Shown here: one piece after another, positions 42,255-53,530 of the stretch | How positions within the stretch are numbered: the first letter of the stretch is position 1 | Layout of the letters: each line of letters begins with the position of its first letter | NCBI RefSeq assembly: GCF_003589595.1 | Contig: NW_020653856.1 | Span: 2,294,544 to 2,358,543 of the forward strand | DNA from: Hyposmocoma kahamanoa | Lineage: Eukaryota; Arthropoda; Insecta; Lepidoptera; Cosmopterigidae | DNA length: 64,000 bases | Reading direction: 5' to 3' | Translations under genes and position numbers: made by a program | Notes under the pieces: generated by a model | Databases searched by the model: none | Seen by the model: only the letters and a program-made list of their open reading frames with translations | What the model was told of the DNA's origin: nothing

Positions 42255-42583
42255 TTTGTGATTTAACAAAATATACGACCGACTTTCGTACAAACAATTT
42301 AACAAATAATGTGATAATCACGATGATTAATTAATATTTCGATCTATACAAAATAATGGACAATAAAAATCACAATGGTTAAAGAATCGAAAACAATTAA
42401 TTCTATTGACAAAACAACAATAATTCTTGCATTCTTAGGTTAAACTTGACAAAATTGTGAAATACAACATTAAAAAGTAATCTGCTATGAAAGCAGACAA
42501 ATACCTCCTTCTGATCAATTGACAGTTAATTAAAATAGATAATGTATGAGGAGGCAGACAAATAGGGTAGATGATGGTCAAAT

Positions 42584-42747
42584 GAAGCTTGTCGAGGTAT
42601 GTCTGAGGGCGACGAGCGCAGTGGCAGTGCCCCTCCGACCATTGCGGCTTAAAGCCCTGAGTGGCACTGTACCTGTTATGAACAGGCGTGTTGCATACCC
42701 TCAGGCCCGCGATTTATTCGTCCCATCACTTGATATAATAAAAAGAA
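42584..42747 (+). mobile_element. SINE-2 3' half
   Basis: CTTGTCGAGGTATGTCTGAG, AGTGGCAGTGCCCCTCCGAC, ACAGGCGTGTTGCATACCCT, CCCATCACTTGATATAATAA and AAA tail. Confidence 0.8.
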
Positions 42748-43026
42748 AGGATAAAGGCAGCCTTGCATGGTCCGCAATTTCATACATTTTCCCTTACAGC
42801 CAACGATCACCAACAGCCACACACCGTCACCGCCCACTTAATACTAATAATTAATAAGTTACAGAATGACTACTAACAATAATTACAAATGAAAATCTAC
42901 CGCCGGTATTTTAATTGACTCGACCCCATTCACTATGCTTGGCCACATAACACCGTCTATACAAAAGTTTAGTATATTATAAGAACATATAAAAGCATGA
43001 AGAAGGAAATAACATATAAAATTAGA

Positions 43027-43242
43027 TTTTTTTTTATGACGCACACACTCAACATAGCCCCGCACTAGAGAAACCCTGTGTCGCGGGCGCCATGGACACA
43101 CACATCGACAACCACAAGTTACACCCAAACTAACAAGAGAAATAAATGTAGGCCATATAAATATTTCTCCCGGCCCGGGAATCGAACCTGAGACCTCTGC
43201 GTAGTAGTCCGGCATGGTAACCGTTCGACCACGGAGGCAGTT
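43027..43242 (-). mobile_element. SINE-1 full-length copy
   Basis: Minus-strand head CTGCCTCCGTGGTCGAACGG, B-box GGTTCGATTCCCGGG, the complete body, and an A-tail (T-run at 43027-43035). Flanks were not clearly duplicated. Confidence 0.85.
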
Positions 43243-43260
43243 AAATACCTAAGTGTGAGC

Positions 43261-43350
43261 GATACCAAGAGACGGGACGAACAAGTCGTAGGCCTGGTGG
43301 TAAGCGACACGCCAGTCTATAACCGTTGCAGTGCTATCAGAGCTTTAGAA
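43261..43350 (-). mobile_element. SINE-2 3' fragment
   Basis: GATACCAAGAGACGGGACGA, CAAGTCGTAGGCCTGGTGGT, GCAGTGCTATCAGAGC. Confidence 0.7.
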
Positions 43351-43669
43351 AATATGTTATTGGAAATAGTTGAACAAATTTTGTAAAAACTAAACTTATG
43401 CAGTTTCGACCCTACCAAAGAAAACCGTTACAAATGGACTGTACATTTCAAAATATCAAATTAGAGCGTGTAAATGTTTATTCGCTGTTATGTAGGTATC
43501 AATATTGACACCAATTTTATCTGGAAGGATCATGTCAAAAAGGTGGCAGCTTAGTAATCCAGGTTTATTTATATATTCGTTATACGAGATAAAAGTCCAC
43601 AGACAAACAGACCGCATCAAACACATATTATGGATATGCTTGCTATGCCCATGCTTGGCTACAATATGG

Positions 43670-44121
43670 CATAATTTTATTGGGCAATAGCACAGACACT
43701 CAAAAATTATTTAGGTCACAAAAATAGATAACATAGACGAGACAACAAGTTGCCGCTTATTCTTCATCAAAGAAAAAGTGCTCACTTTTACCTTGTATAT
43801 TTAGAAATAAGTATTTTTGTCAAAAAAGACATACATCTATTCCCACGTTAGGATAGACCAGAACATTTAGAGCGTGCAGTAACGCGAGTTTGTTGAATAT
43901 GTAAACAAGGCTTAAACTTTATCACACATGCTATCTACACATGGTGACTTTTTGCCAAGCATGTCAAATACCCAAATACAAATAACCATGTGAAGTGCCA
44001 CCATTAGAGGAAATTTGTTCCAAGCAGTAAGATCTACGGGGGTAGTTGATGAAGAAATCACACCTCTTATGCTATGGGGATCTATTTCAAATCCCCAAAA
44101 AACAACGCTGTGCTTCCTCAC
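43670..44121 (-). other. Candidate terminal exon of an unrecognised membrane protein, with poly(A) signal
   Basis: The minus-strand frame 44121-43912 ends in TAA and reads VVFWGFEIDPHSIRGVISSS, TTPVDLTAWNKFPLMVALHM, VICIWVFDMLGKKSP and a short end. It is varied, non-repetitive and contains a hydrophobic segment, so it looks like real coding sequence. A pyrimidine-rich tract plus AG precedes it near 44130-44150. An AATAAA lies about 230 bp downstream on the minus strand (near 43680). No upstream exon or family was identified. Confidence 0.35.
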
Positions 44122-44583
44122 ACTAGACTTTCCAAAAAAAAATGTTTCAACGGACTATGATCGCTCTAACAAATTCAATATGAAAAGAAACATAATTTCC
44201 AGCAAAAACAAAAAAATCAATAGACACCTCAAGCGAATATGTAGCAGTTTCCTTTTAATATTTCACGATAAAAGTGTTTCTAAGTAACGGAAATTATGGC
44301 GTTCCCAAAAAGTTACCCCAAAATATTAAATATTGAGAGTGCCAAGAAAAAATATTTTGTCCCTTACGGACGACTATAATTTTGTCTTCGGCAGTATAGC
44401 TGTCACCATCAGCGAACACTCAACGCCTTTAGATCGTTTTTATTATTAGTGCTATATGATTGAATTTAACTTAAAGTTGGCAAAGTTGATTGAAAAATTT
44501 CTTATTAAAATAATAATTAGGACGCTGGATGACGTCCTGAAATCGATTAGTACTGCAGAGTATTTGAAGTCCTGATTATTTAC

Positions 44584-44940
44584 ACAATGTGTCCTACCTG
44601 CTATGACTTATGAAACACCGCCGCTCACACAGAAGACCATGTACAAAATAAGAGTTGCGCAAAGAGATATGCTTGGCAAGAAATTCAAAGATCGTGTTTC
44701 GAATTTCGAAATACCCAACGATTTAAGGACATAGGAGAATGGATAATGGATAATGTGGTGATAACTGACGGAGAAAAGCAACAAGCGAATGGTGCCTAAG
44801 AAGTGGTTAAAGAAATTTGAGACCTCTTGCAGCGAGTTGGGGGCTATAGATGAGTTAAACTAGTGTAAGATCGTGGTTGATAGCACAATCTATGGAAAGC
44901 CTATATCCAGCATTGAGTGAAGTCAAGCTTGTAGGTGATG
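44584..44940 (+). pseudogene. RTE-type LINE fragment, heavily decayed
   Basis: The frame reads CVLPAMTYETPPLTQKTMYK, then RVAQRDMLGKKFKDRVSNFE, IPNDLRT before stops. It matches the region after the RT core of RTE elements (CVLPVMTYG..., AMLGxSLRDRI). A residual AQDR..W..EAY-like end is near 44870-44920. Confidence 0.75.
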
Positions 44941-45195
44941 GATGACGAAAACAATAACTTTTATTATTTTCACTCACAAAAAGACCCGAATAGCTAATTA
45001 AGGATAAATGATACAATATATTTCGGAATATCAATAACATAAGTGAGTGATTGTTGCCCATCGTAGATTTGAAAAGTCTATACTACTGTTCACTAGACTC
45101 TTATCCTCGAACAAGAAAACAGTTTTTAGAACTAGAATTAGCTCTAATTTAAAAGTTAAAATTTTTGAACTGTTGAAAAAGACAAGAAACGATAC

Positions 45196-45358
45196 TTGCC
45201 AAATTGCATCTCAGGGTGACGGGCGCAGTAGCAGAGCCTCTCAGATCTTCGCGATTTAAAGCTCTGAGTAGCACTACAACTGCTGTAGACAGGCGTGTCA
45301 CTTACCACCAGGCGTACGACTTATTCATCCCGTCACTTGGTGTCATAATAAAAAAAAC
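45196..45358 (+). mobile_element. SINE-2 3' half with A-tail
   Basis: GCATCTCAGGGTGACGGGCG, CTCTCAGATCTTCGCGATTT, ACAGGCGTGTCACTTACCAC, CGTCACTTGGTGTCATAATA then AAAAAAA. Confidence 0.82.
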
Positions 45359-46530
45359 CAGTACAAAAAATTAATTAGCGGGCCTGAGAGCGCCCAGATG
45401 AGCAAGGCCTCGCTCAGGTACCGCAGTGGCGTACTTGACACTTCGCCAGAAGGGCATGCTGTAGGATAGAATCTACGTGAACACACTGAGTTGGGGTGCT
45501 CGTCGTCCTCGCCGGCAAAGTAATTTCGTGAAATGTGTGAGAAATTAAAGAAAACTAATATTTATAGATTTATTTGAGAGTATATACAAGTGACGTGTTT
45601 GTGTAGTTAGTGTATAGGCGTCAGGAAGATATGTTTATTAACTGAAACATGTAGTTTGAAAACCTATTTCCGTTTTTGATGTCAGTTAAAAAGAAACGTA
45701 ATGTCAACAAACTCGCGGCTTTTACCCCGTGAAGTCCGGAGTCAAACAAACCGTTCCTTCAAACAAGTCCAGTCACCATGGAACCATTTGGCCTTTAAAA
45801 AAATACCTTTTGTTTACGAAGCGCGTCTGTTAATGTCTTTGTTTTCATTATCAACAATTTTTTAGTTGGAAATTCGCAGAATTTGTAATTTACATTTTCT
45901 GAAATCTATTATTTGTTGAAATTTTAAGAATAAACTCTACTCTTAAGCAATAAAATTTTATATTATTGACATTTTGTTTAGTTTTTACTATGATTATTAA
46001 AACAAAAATATGACGTCACGATGTACTTCATGTTAGATATTGTGATAAAATTTGAAATTTTTGTATCGCTGTTTATCACTCAAATTTGACAGCTAAATGT
46101 GGATATAATAGCTTTATCGCGGTGGCAATTGAACCTTTTTTAGCGTACCTCGTAATATGTTCATGAGTGTAGTATAGATAACAATGGATAGGTAATAAAG
46201 TTTTGCAGATACTGGTACTACAACCAGGTTGATTCTCAAAACAAATCTACATACTTGAGCATTTTCATCTTTGAAAGTTGAAGTCAAAAGACTCCGCAGA
46301 GTAAAATTAAAAAGTTAGTAAACCAGCAGTGCCGGAGGCTCAAGGGTTTACTCACGATATAGGGTTAAAAAGTTGAAGACCTCTTGTGAATTATGGAAGT
46401 TTTAACAACTTCGGTGACCGTAGGGTTTGCTTTGTAGATGCTGGATGAGGAGGTCCCAACTCGATTTCTGGTAGGGACAATTTGGAAATAACCTTTTTTT
46501 TTATTAGATCTGGTCTGGGGGTCTTGGGTG
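45359..46530. other. No recognised gene
   Basis: 45370-45540 is relatively GC-rich and unassigned; the rest is AT-rich. Confidence 0.4.
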
Positions 46531-46536
46531 AATTAT

Positions 46537-46619
46537 GTTGCTTTAGTACTTATAAAACAGGTAATTCCCTAGTTTGAGACCAGGTAATTGCGGTGGTTTT
46601 CTGGCACTTTATTATTAGC
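46537..46619 (-). repeat. Fragment similar to 38.5 kb
   Basis: GTTTGAGACCAGGTAATT and flanks match 38506-38597 (TTTAAGACCAGGTAGTTG) at moderate identity. A related piece lies near 20.45 kb, so this is a dispersed repeat. Confidence 0.45.
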
Positions 46620-46995
46620 CCGAACTTCGATCTAGACGACTACAGACCATCGACACCAAGAAATTTGACCAAGATAGTTATCAGTGCAGACAAATATTGA
46701 AAAAAAGTATTGGATAGCTAAATGTTACCATTACAGAAAGTTATTATTGTTTATATATAAGTAACGGATTGCTAGGGCCGGTTTGTACGAGTAAATCAAT
46801 AAGTGACAAGTAGAAATTTATTGTTGACATTGAGAGATTGATGAGAATCATTTGTGAGTTTGACAAGTGAAATATGGTGCATAACATATTAAACGTCGTT
46901 TAAACCGATCGTTAGGGTGATTTAGTTAACGGCACAGGAAGTTTTTTCTTTAAAACCTATAGATACCAATTTCACGGATATTAACTATATAACTG

Positions 46996-47230
46996 TGGTA
47001 GAACTGCTTGTGAAAAAGTTCATCCAGGGAAGTTACTACTGCTACCATTCCTGTTCCGGCTTTTAATTAAATAAAAATAACAATTACAGACACATGGGCC
47101 TTGGCAACTTTATGTCTCAAGGCGGCAGGCGCAGTGGCATTGCCTCTTGGATCTTTGCAATTCAAAGCTCTGAGTGGCACTGTAACTGTTGCACGACTTG
47201 TTCGTCACGTCATTTGATATCATAAAAACA
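46996..47230 (+). mobile_element. SINE-2 copy, hairpin deleted
   Basis: GGTAGAACTGCTTGTGAAAA, AGTTCATCCAGGGAAGTTAC, a short foreign-looking AAATAAAAATAA insert, CTTTATGTCTCAAGGCGGCA, CACGACTTGTTCGTCACGTC, ATTTGATATCATAAAAA. Confidence 0.8.
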
Positions 47231-47252
47231 CTTTTTTATGATAAAATAGTAC

Positions 47253-47795
47253 GCATTTGACGTTTGTGAGATATCACCTGATGAAAAGTGACGATAAAGT
47301 CAACGATGGAGACACATTTATATAATGCCGACTCACTATCGCCTTGAAAAAACCCAAATTATAATGTTCAGGAAACAAGCAGGCAGGAAATTTTTTTTTT
47401 TTTTAACTGCCTCCGTGGCCGAACGGTTACCATACCGGACTGCCACGCAGAGGTCCCAGGTTCGATTCCCGGGCCGGGAGAAATATTTGTATGGCCTACA
47501 ATTGTTTCTCTCGTGAGTTTGGGTGTAATTTGTGGTTGTCTAAGTGTGTGTCCATGGCACCCGCGACACAGGGTTTCCCTAGTGCGGGGCTATGTTGAGT
47601 GTGTGTGTGCTAAAAAAAAAAAAAAAAAATTCCACTCCAAAACCGTTCATCATATAGATGTGAAGGATGACGCGTCGTGAGAATCTTGGATATATCTATA
47701 ACGTGGGGTTATAACCTTAGCCTGCATCTATTTCTTCGATGATGGCAAGGGGATGATAAAATTATTTCATACAATTCCGTAGCACATTATTAATT
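47253..47795 (-). pseudogene. LINE-J 3' fragment split by SINE-1
   Basis: 47253-47392 is the 3' UTR and C-terminus (ATCACCTGATGAAAAGTGAC, CTCACTATCGCCTTGAAAA). It resumes at 47630 with TTCCACTCCAAAACCG and continues through the CGATGATGGCAAGGGGATGA region to about 47790. Removing 47393-47629 restores collinearity with 39.2-39.5 kb. Confidence 0.82.
47405..47629 (+). mobile_element. SINE-1, youngest-looking copy, nested in LINE-J
   Basis: Complete head (GCCTCCGTGGCCGAACGGTT, B-box GGTTCGATTCCCGGG), full body and an A18 tail. A T-run of about 14 directly precedes it. The LINE sequence GGAATTCCACT is split at AATT. Confidence 0.9.
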
Positions 47796-48033
47796 AGTAA
47801 CAGTAGAAGTCCTTGTTTAAAGATTTCGTCCGGGAAAACTCTGTGATCATTATCTATTCTACCGCCAAGCAGTAATATAACGATTACTGCGTTCAGGGGA
47901 TTGAAGGGTAAGTTAAGGCTGCTGCCGATACCACAATTATTTTATGTCTTGGGGTAACAGAAGTGGCAGAGATACGCAGGTCGTTGCATTTAAAGTTTTG
48001 AGTGGCACTGAAGCTGTTATGGGTACTTGATCG
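47796..48033 (+). mobile_element. SINE-2 copy, diverged
   Basis: TAGTAACAGTAGAAGTCCTT, ATTTCGTCCGGGAAAACTCT, GCAGTAATATAACGATTACTGC hairpin (two halves), TTATGTCTTGGGGTAAC, TTTTGAGTGGCACTGAAGCT. Confidence 0.75.
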
Positions 48034-48244
48034 TTTAAATAATTACAATTTTAAGTACTATTTTAAGTTAGCTGACGGAGAGCGCAGCATAATTACTATT
48101 GATGGATTACGTGTTACCGACAGGCGTTGTTGTTGTTGCATTAATTGAAATCATCGTTAGCTTTCTTAACATATCGACTATGAATTTTCTTTTCTATTGG
48201 GATTTCAAAACACAAGTTGACGTTGGACCAAAAGTCACTAGTCT

Positions 48245-48445
48245 AAAATGAAACTGGGCAGGACACAAATCTGCCGTATGACAAGCTAATTGTGGGTAAA
48301 GACCAGTACGCAAGTCGAAGACGTGGAAGATCCAGAAAGAGATGGCGTGACGAGTTGTGTTTATATGAGAAGTTGATAGCGGCGTTAAATTGCGATGAAT
48401 GAAGAAAGGGAAGCCTTTGCCCTGCAGAAGGACAGTAACGGTTGA
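48245..48445 (+). pseudogene. RTE-type LINE C-terminal fragment (second subfamily)
   Basis: GRTQICRM in one frame, then SRRRGRSRKRWRDELCLYEK in another. This is the HICRM...RRGRPRKRWRD end of a distinct RTE group, frameshifted, with LQKDSNG-like residues at the end. Confidence 0.7.
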
Positions 48446-50185
48446 AAACCAAATTGAAAAAAGATATAGGCATGATATATAAGCATTTTATTGTATTTTT
48501 TCAGAGTTCTACAAAGAAAATAGGATGTCCCTCAGGGAGACCTTTTTGGCCCATGGTCTACATACAAAGTTTTCGAGCACATATTCTCACGAAATTTTCC
48601 TTCATCGTTAAAGCAGAAGATAAATTAGTAATGTAAGCTGCTCATGAATCAGTGTCGGAATAGTAGGTGTTTGGAATTGAAATCGGATCAGCTTTCTATC
48701 AACAAGGCTACTGCTGGTACGATTAACTTTCATTATTCTGTTTGAAACAAGAATAAATCGCATAAAGGTATCAGGTGTCTAACAAGGGAACGTTTTTGGT
48801 CCATAGTTTATTAAAATTGTTAGGAATTTTTTACGATGTCGAAATGCTTAAGTGAATCTTCTTTCAAGCTTCAGATTTCAATCAAAGCTTTTTGTGACAG
48901 TTTAAAGCAAATTATAATGAACCTACAGTATGTAATAGGCAGTTAAATCTTGTGTATAATATGCTGGGCGTTACTGTTTACGTAATTAAGCGAGGCTTGA
49001 TTGATGAGGGTGTTAAACCATAGTAAACGAGTTCATTGTAAATTAAATGTAATGATTTACATAACATCTGTAATCGGTATTAATTTCTCATTAATTTTGT
49101 AACTCCTCATGACCACGTAGATACTTAAACTACGTGAGTTTAAGTTAATGTAATTAAAAAGTTATTTTCCATAGCATATGTAATGTTGGTATTCACAAAT
49201 AACTAAAGTTACTTGACCTATGTTTTTAAAGAATTAGTCTCTCACTTAAAATTACAACAATAATTGGAAACTTGATTTATAAATAAGACTTAGAAGAAAG
49301 GAATGTCTAATTAATGGACGAACAAAAGTATACTTAAACTAATAAACTCACTAGCTTACACTAAAGCAGTTTTAGTTACAATTAACACATTTATTATTTA
49401 TAATTAAGTAACTAAACCCATTTCACCTATTGTTACTTCGCGTTCATCATGAAAGGAAGTAAGGTCAGCCTGGTTAACAAAAATAACTCATATACATAGT
49501 AATAGGGGAAACGGTTATAGAACGGGGCACGCAACTTTGTAATTAAATTTACGAACCTGAATCAAAGGTAGTTTTCACGAGCCTCACATTTGCAGCACCA
49601 CGCCACTGCGGCACAGCGATTAAAAATTCAGAAAAAAAACCGTTACACCATAGACAAATTTAGAAACCGGCACAAAAGAAAACTCACTCAAAAAAAGTAA
49701 CGTTTCGAAAATTTCGGTTGGGTCACTCTTGAATTTCGAATATCATATTTGAATTTGGAGCTCGCGGGGAATAGGGAGGCGCTGCGTGCGCCCGGTGCGG
49801 CGTACGTCGCGTCACTAGAGAGGGGCGGGCTCGCGCATGCGTCACTCGGACCCTTTCAGCACTTTCATGAATACACTGTTCACTGTTGAAACTCCATAGA
49901 GAAGCTTTTATTATGCAATTGTTTTACCTGTGTGCGTTTTCGTTGCCAAGAATAATAAGGTTGGATTGTTTTACATTTATGTTTGGAACAATGTCTTGTG
50001 TATCTATTTCAGATTACATTTCATCATATTTAGAATCCATTTTATGTTCCACAGCCGCGCACGTGTCCCCTCTAAGGATTTTATCACGATACATCCTATC
50101 ACCGTTAGCAGGAGGTATTGCTTCTAAACATTGATTGAGACATTGATAGAGAGTTAGCCGATATAATGAGGAAACGTAGAGCATT
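48446..50185. other. Mostly unassigned, with a GC-rich patch
   Basis: A TTCTCACGAAATTTTCCTTC repeat motif is near 48590. Otherwise AT-rich up to about 49740, then the CpG-rich patch listed next. Confidence 0.4.
49745..49860. other. CpG-rich patch, possible promoter or 5' UTR
   Basis: About 115 bp rich in CG dinucleotides (GCGTGCGCCCGGTGCGGCGT, ACGTCGCGTCACTAGAGAGG) in otherwise AT-rich DNA. No linked exon was recognised on either strand. Confidence 0.3.
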
Positions 50186-50192
50186 GGCGATC

Positions 50193-50357
50193 TGCAGTAA
50201 TATAATAAGGGTAATTACAGGCACATGGAACTTTTCAACGGGTGACGGGCGCAATGGTAGTTTACCTAAGATACTTGCGGTAAAACTCTGAGCGACACAG
50301 CAATTGTTATGGACAGGCGTGTCGCTTACCATCCGTCTTGTTCGTATTATAAAAAAC
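50193..50357 (+). mobile_element. SINE-2 3' half
   Basis: GGGTAATTACAGGCACATGG, GGGTGACGGGCGCAATGG, TATGGACAGGCGTGTCGCTT, ATTATAAAAAA tail. Confidence 0.78.
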
Positions 50358-50667
50358 GTCTACTATCGTTCTATACGAGCAGCCTGTAGTTCATTTAGAC
50401 CGTGGACCAACAACGCAAGAGCATTGCTAACCTCCGTACTACTGATCGTTACTCCGAAAAACTCCTTCCAGACAGGATGTAGCACTACGTAAATGGGCGT
50501 GGATATCTATTATTTCCTCTTTATATTATATTAACGCTTCCTAATATGGCTAGATGGCGCTAATCCTAAACAAAACAAAAGAATAGCCGGCAGTAAAGCC
50601 ATCTAGTTGATTTGTTTGTTATCACTAGAAATTACAGTAGCGTTGATAAATTATCGCTGCACTAGGT

Positions 50668-50742
50668 TCCTTCGCGTTTGGATACCACTTTCCACTTAAC
50701 ATCAGGTGGAGTGGAGTCATTTGCCTGTCAGGTAAAAAAAAA
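50668..50742 (+). mobile_element. LINE 3' end with short poly(A)
   Basis: CACTTAACATCAGGTGGAGT followed by an A11 run. It resembles the hairpin-bearing 3' UTR of LINE-J and relatives. Confidence 0.5.
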
Positions 50743-51054
50743 AATTCCAGCTCGTCCATGCAAACACAAATTAGTTACAAAAATAGCTAGTAAATAGCTG
50801 GTGTACCTACATAATTTGTATTAGGAGGTGTGTAAGTACATAATTTATGATAGGAGGTCATGCATCTTTGTCGCACTCGCTATAGGAATAATTTGCTATC
50901 TCTATCTTCAATTATTTACTGTTCTGCAACTTTACACATGTCAGGTTTGTGTCTTTCCTCGACGCAGACTGATTGCAAAGTCGGTCTTTTGACTGAGATT
51001 CGAATCTTCACTACGAGGACGCTACTAACACATCTGCCTGTTTTTTATATAAGA

Positions 51055-51265
51055 TCATTGACAACATTACATACGTTGCTTTGATCCCAAAGTAAGTAAC
51101 TAAATCACTTGTGTTATGGACATCGGAAACAACGGTACTACAAATACCCAGACTCAAGACAACATAGAAAAGTTAGTTTACTTCAATAACATGGCCGAGT
51201 ATCGTACCCGAGACCTCAGAGATGAAAACCGGTATGCAAGCCACTCGACCACGGAGGTCTTTTAC
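51055..51265 (-). mobile_element. SINE-3, uninterrupted copy
   Basis: Minus-strand head GACCTCCGTGGTCGAGTGGC, B-box-like GGGTACGATAC, and body with GATCCCAAAGTAAGTAACTA in plus orientation. It serves as the empty-site reference for the split copy at 17.4 kb. Confidence 0.75.
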
Positions 51266-51379
51266 AGTAAATAATTAGAGCATACTTTTCTATTTAAAAG
51301 AAATTTTGTGTCTTTGTGAAGCAGACTGCCACAAACAAAAAAATGGAGAAGGTTTTCAATTCGACAATTTTTTTTAAAT

Positions 51380-51618
51380 GGTACTGAGTGATGGGATTAA
51401 CAAGTCGTGCGCCTGATGGTAATCGACACGCCTTTCCATAACAGTTGCAGTGTCACTCAGAGCTTTAAATCGCAAAGATCTAAAGTGCACTGCCTCTACG
51501 CCCATCACCTTGAGACATAAGTCCCATGTGCCTGTAATGTCACCAGTACCCTTACCCTTCAAAACCGGAACGCAGTAATGCTCGCATTACTGCTTGCCGG
51601 CAGAAAAGGTAAGGTACT
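51380..51618 (-). mobile_element. SINE-2 copy
   Basis: ACTGAGTGATGGGATTAACA, GCCTGATGGTAATCGACACG, CACCAGTACCCTTACCCTTC, hairpin GCAGTAATG / CATTACTGC. It loses the 5' terminus after GGTAAGGTAC. Confidence 0.83.
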
Positions 51619-52252
51619 TTTGATTTGCACCTAGTCAAGTTGTTTTATATTTCATAATTTTCTTTTCTTTATTTATTTATTTGCAAACAATGTAGGTACA
51701 AAAATTACATAGGTGATAAGTACATACATACCCCTTTGGGGTGCAGCAATTAATTATTATTAAACGTAATATTAAAATTGTAAAAATAAAAATAATAGCA
51801 AAAAATAATAATAATAACATTTAGGAACTAATACATATAGGATCTTAAAATTATCATTAATAAACTTTAGATCATAGTATTACATAGACTTAAAATTACT
51901 TATCTGAAACTGGACTCTTTTAGCTTATAGGAGAGTTCATGAAGTCTCCCATATTGTAATAACATTTACTTAACAAGAGAGACCTCAACTTGGTTTTAAA
52001 CACGTTGTCACTATCTACTTTCGTGAGGATGCCTGGTATTTTGTTATAAATTAGTATAGCTTCAGTGACAGCCAGCGTAACGAGGTCTGAGGAATATTCT
52101 GTCTTCTTACAAAAATCTGATTGGAGATCATTTTGGTAATATTTACTGCTATTTTACTGCTACTTAGCGCTCGTCACCTTCTTTTTCTAATCGTATCAAT
52201 GGCGTATAATATATAGCATAAGCTGCTCGCCGATTTTTGCCCTGGGTGCGCC

Positions 52253-52383
52253 AGACTCATGTGCTTGTCATTTCACCAGTACACTCAAAACCGGAACGCA
52301 GCAATGGTCACATTACTGCTCAGCAGTAGAAATAGGTAAGGCGGCAGTACTTCCCTGAACGAACTCTTTCTCAAGAAGTTCTA
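52253..52383 (-). mobile_element. SINE-2 5' half
   Basis: TGTCATTTCACCAGTACACT, CGGAACGCAGCAATGGTCAC, GGCGGCAGTACTTCCCTGAA, CGAACTCTTTCTCAAG. Confidence 0.78.
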
Positions 52384-52600
52384 CTGTTTCTAAAATATGG
52401 GTATAATTTGTACGTGTTTCATGATTACTCCGTCATGTGTGAACCGATTTCGATGATTCTTTTTTTGTTGGAAAGGGGATATCTTCGTGGTTTCAAATTT
52501 GAATTTGAAGTATTATATTAATATTTTAAAAATATACCACTTCTAACTCAATAAAACTTGGCAAATGGTAAATGTAATTCCATATACTTTTCAGGTAGGT
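52384..52600 (+). repeat. AACCGACTTC-type repeat, partial
   Basis: GTGAACCGATTTCGATGATT, TTTTTGTTGGAAAGGGGATA and AACTTGGCAAATGGTAAATG resemble the interior of the family at 8.0 and 12.75 kb. Confidence 0.5.
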
Positions 52601-52776
52601 ATTTTTTATAAAGAAACTCGTAATTATTTCCATCATATATCTACCACTATTTTTCAAGATAAAATTACTGTTCTTGTTAACACAAATTACTTTTTCATCA
52701 ATCTACGATAGAGATGTGTCCATCAGAATAGTAATAAGAGGTTACACTATAAACAGAATTCGATATTGCCTAGATA

Positions 52777-53231
52777 CATCGAGTATATAACCAGAAATAG
52801 ACACGAAATGTAAAAAAATTGAAAACAATTCTGCCGTATCATTACTGTGATAACTGTGCTCCGATTGGCCAGCCTGAATTCGAAACAATTGTCGGGTGTC
52901 GTCAATGGGTGTCGTCAATTGTTTCACTTCAAACGACCACTTAACTTGAGCTTTGCTATAATGGACAAAAACCGATGAAATTTGATTCCATTTGTTTTGT
53001 AATTAGATGTTATGCTGTTTTTCCTCACACCATCGAATGCAACAGCACGCCATTGTTAGAGATATTTTCTTTATTACAATAAATATAGAATATTTTTGGA
53101 ATAGACGGAGACGTACACACAGGTCAGTTATTGGCGCTGTCTATATTTCAGTGCAAACGAGAGTTGATATTTATGAATGGAAGAAATGTATGGCCCTTAT
53201 TTCGTCTCTATTTCTGGTTATATACTCGATG
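52777..53231 (-). mobile_element. MITE-B, complete, 8-bp duplication CCTAGATA
   Basis: 455 bp between CATCGAGTATATAACCAGAA and its inverse TTCTGGTTATATACTCGATG. The flanks 52769-52776 and 53232-53239 are both CCTAGATA. Internal sequence is the reverse complement of the 54.9-kb copy. Non-coding; hAT-like by duplication length. Confidence 0.93.
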
Positions 53232-53289
53232 CCTAGATATTACTTAGTTGGCAATGAAACTTTTTTTTCTACGGATCTAAATAGCCTCC

Positions 53290-53530
53290 TTACACAGTCA
53301 CTCTATCGCGCGTCATCAGGAGAGTACAGTATTGCGCGCGGGAAAACCTGCATGCGCAATCGTGCGCGATTACCTGTTTTGAATTTTTTTAAGCCAACGT
53401 TCTTACGCGCGCGATTTCTCGTGTTCGTTTTTGTTACAACGGAAAGAGCGACCGTGTAAAGGTTATTAGCACAGAATAGACCGCGTGTTAGAGTGCACAA
53501 CTGATGAACGCAATAGTGTATCACGCGCAA
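53290..53530. other. GCGC-rich segment
   Basis: Repeated GCGCGC/CGCGCG-type words (TCGCGCGTCATCAGG, TTGCGCGCGGGAAAAC, ACGCGCGCGATTTC) just beyond MITE-B. No gene assigned. Confidence 0.35.

Noticed and set aside
47405..47475. tRNA gene
   Set aside because: A- and B-boxes are present, but the sequence continues into a SINE body and A-tail and lacks proper acceptor pairing. The same applies to the heads at 0.85, 16.3, 43.2, 58.1, 61.7 and 62.4 kb.
53007..53459. 150-codon plus-strand frame
   Set aside because: Starts inside non-coding MITE-B and crosses its end into GCGC-rich sequence; a chance frame.
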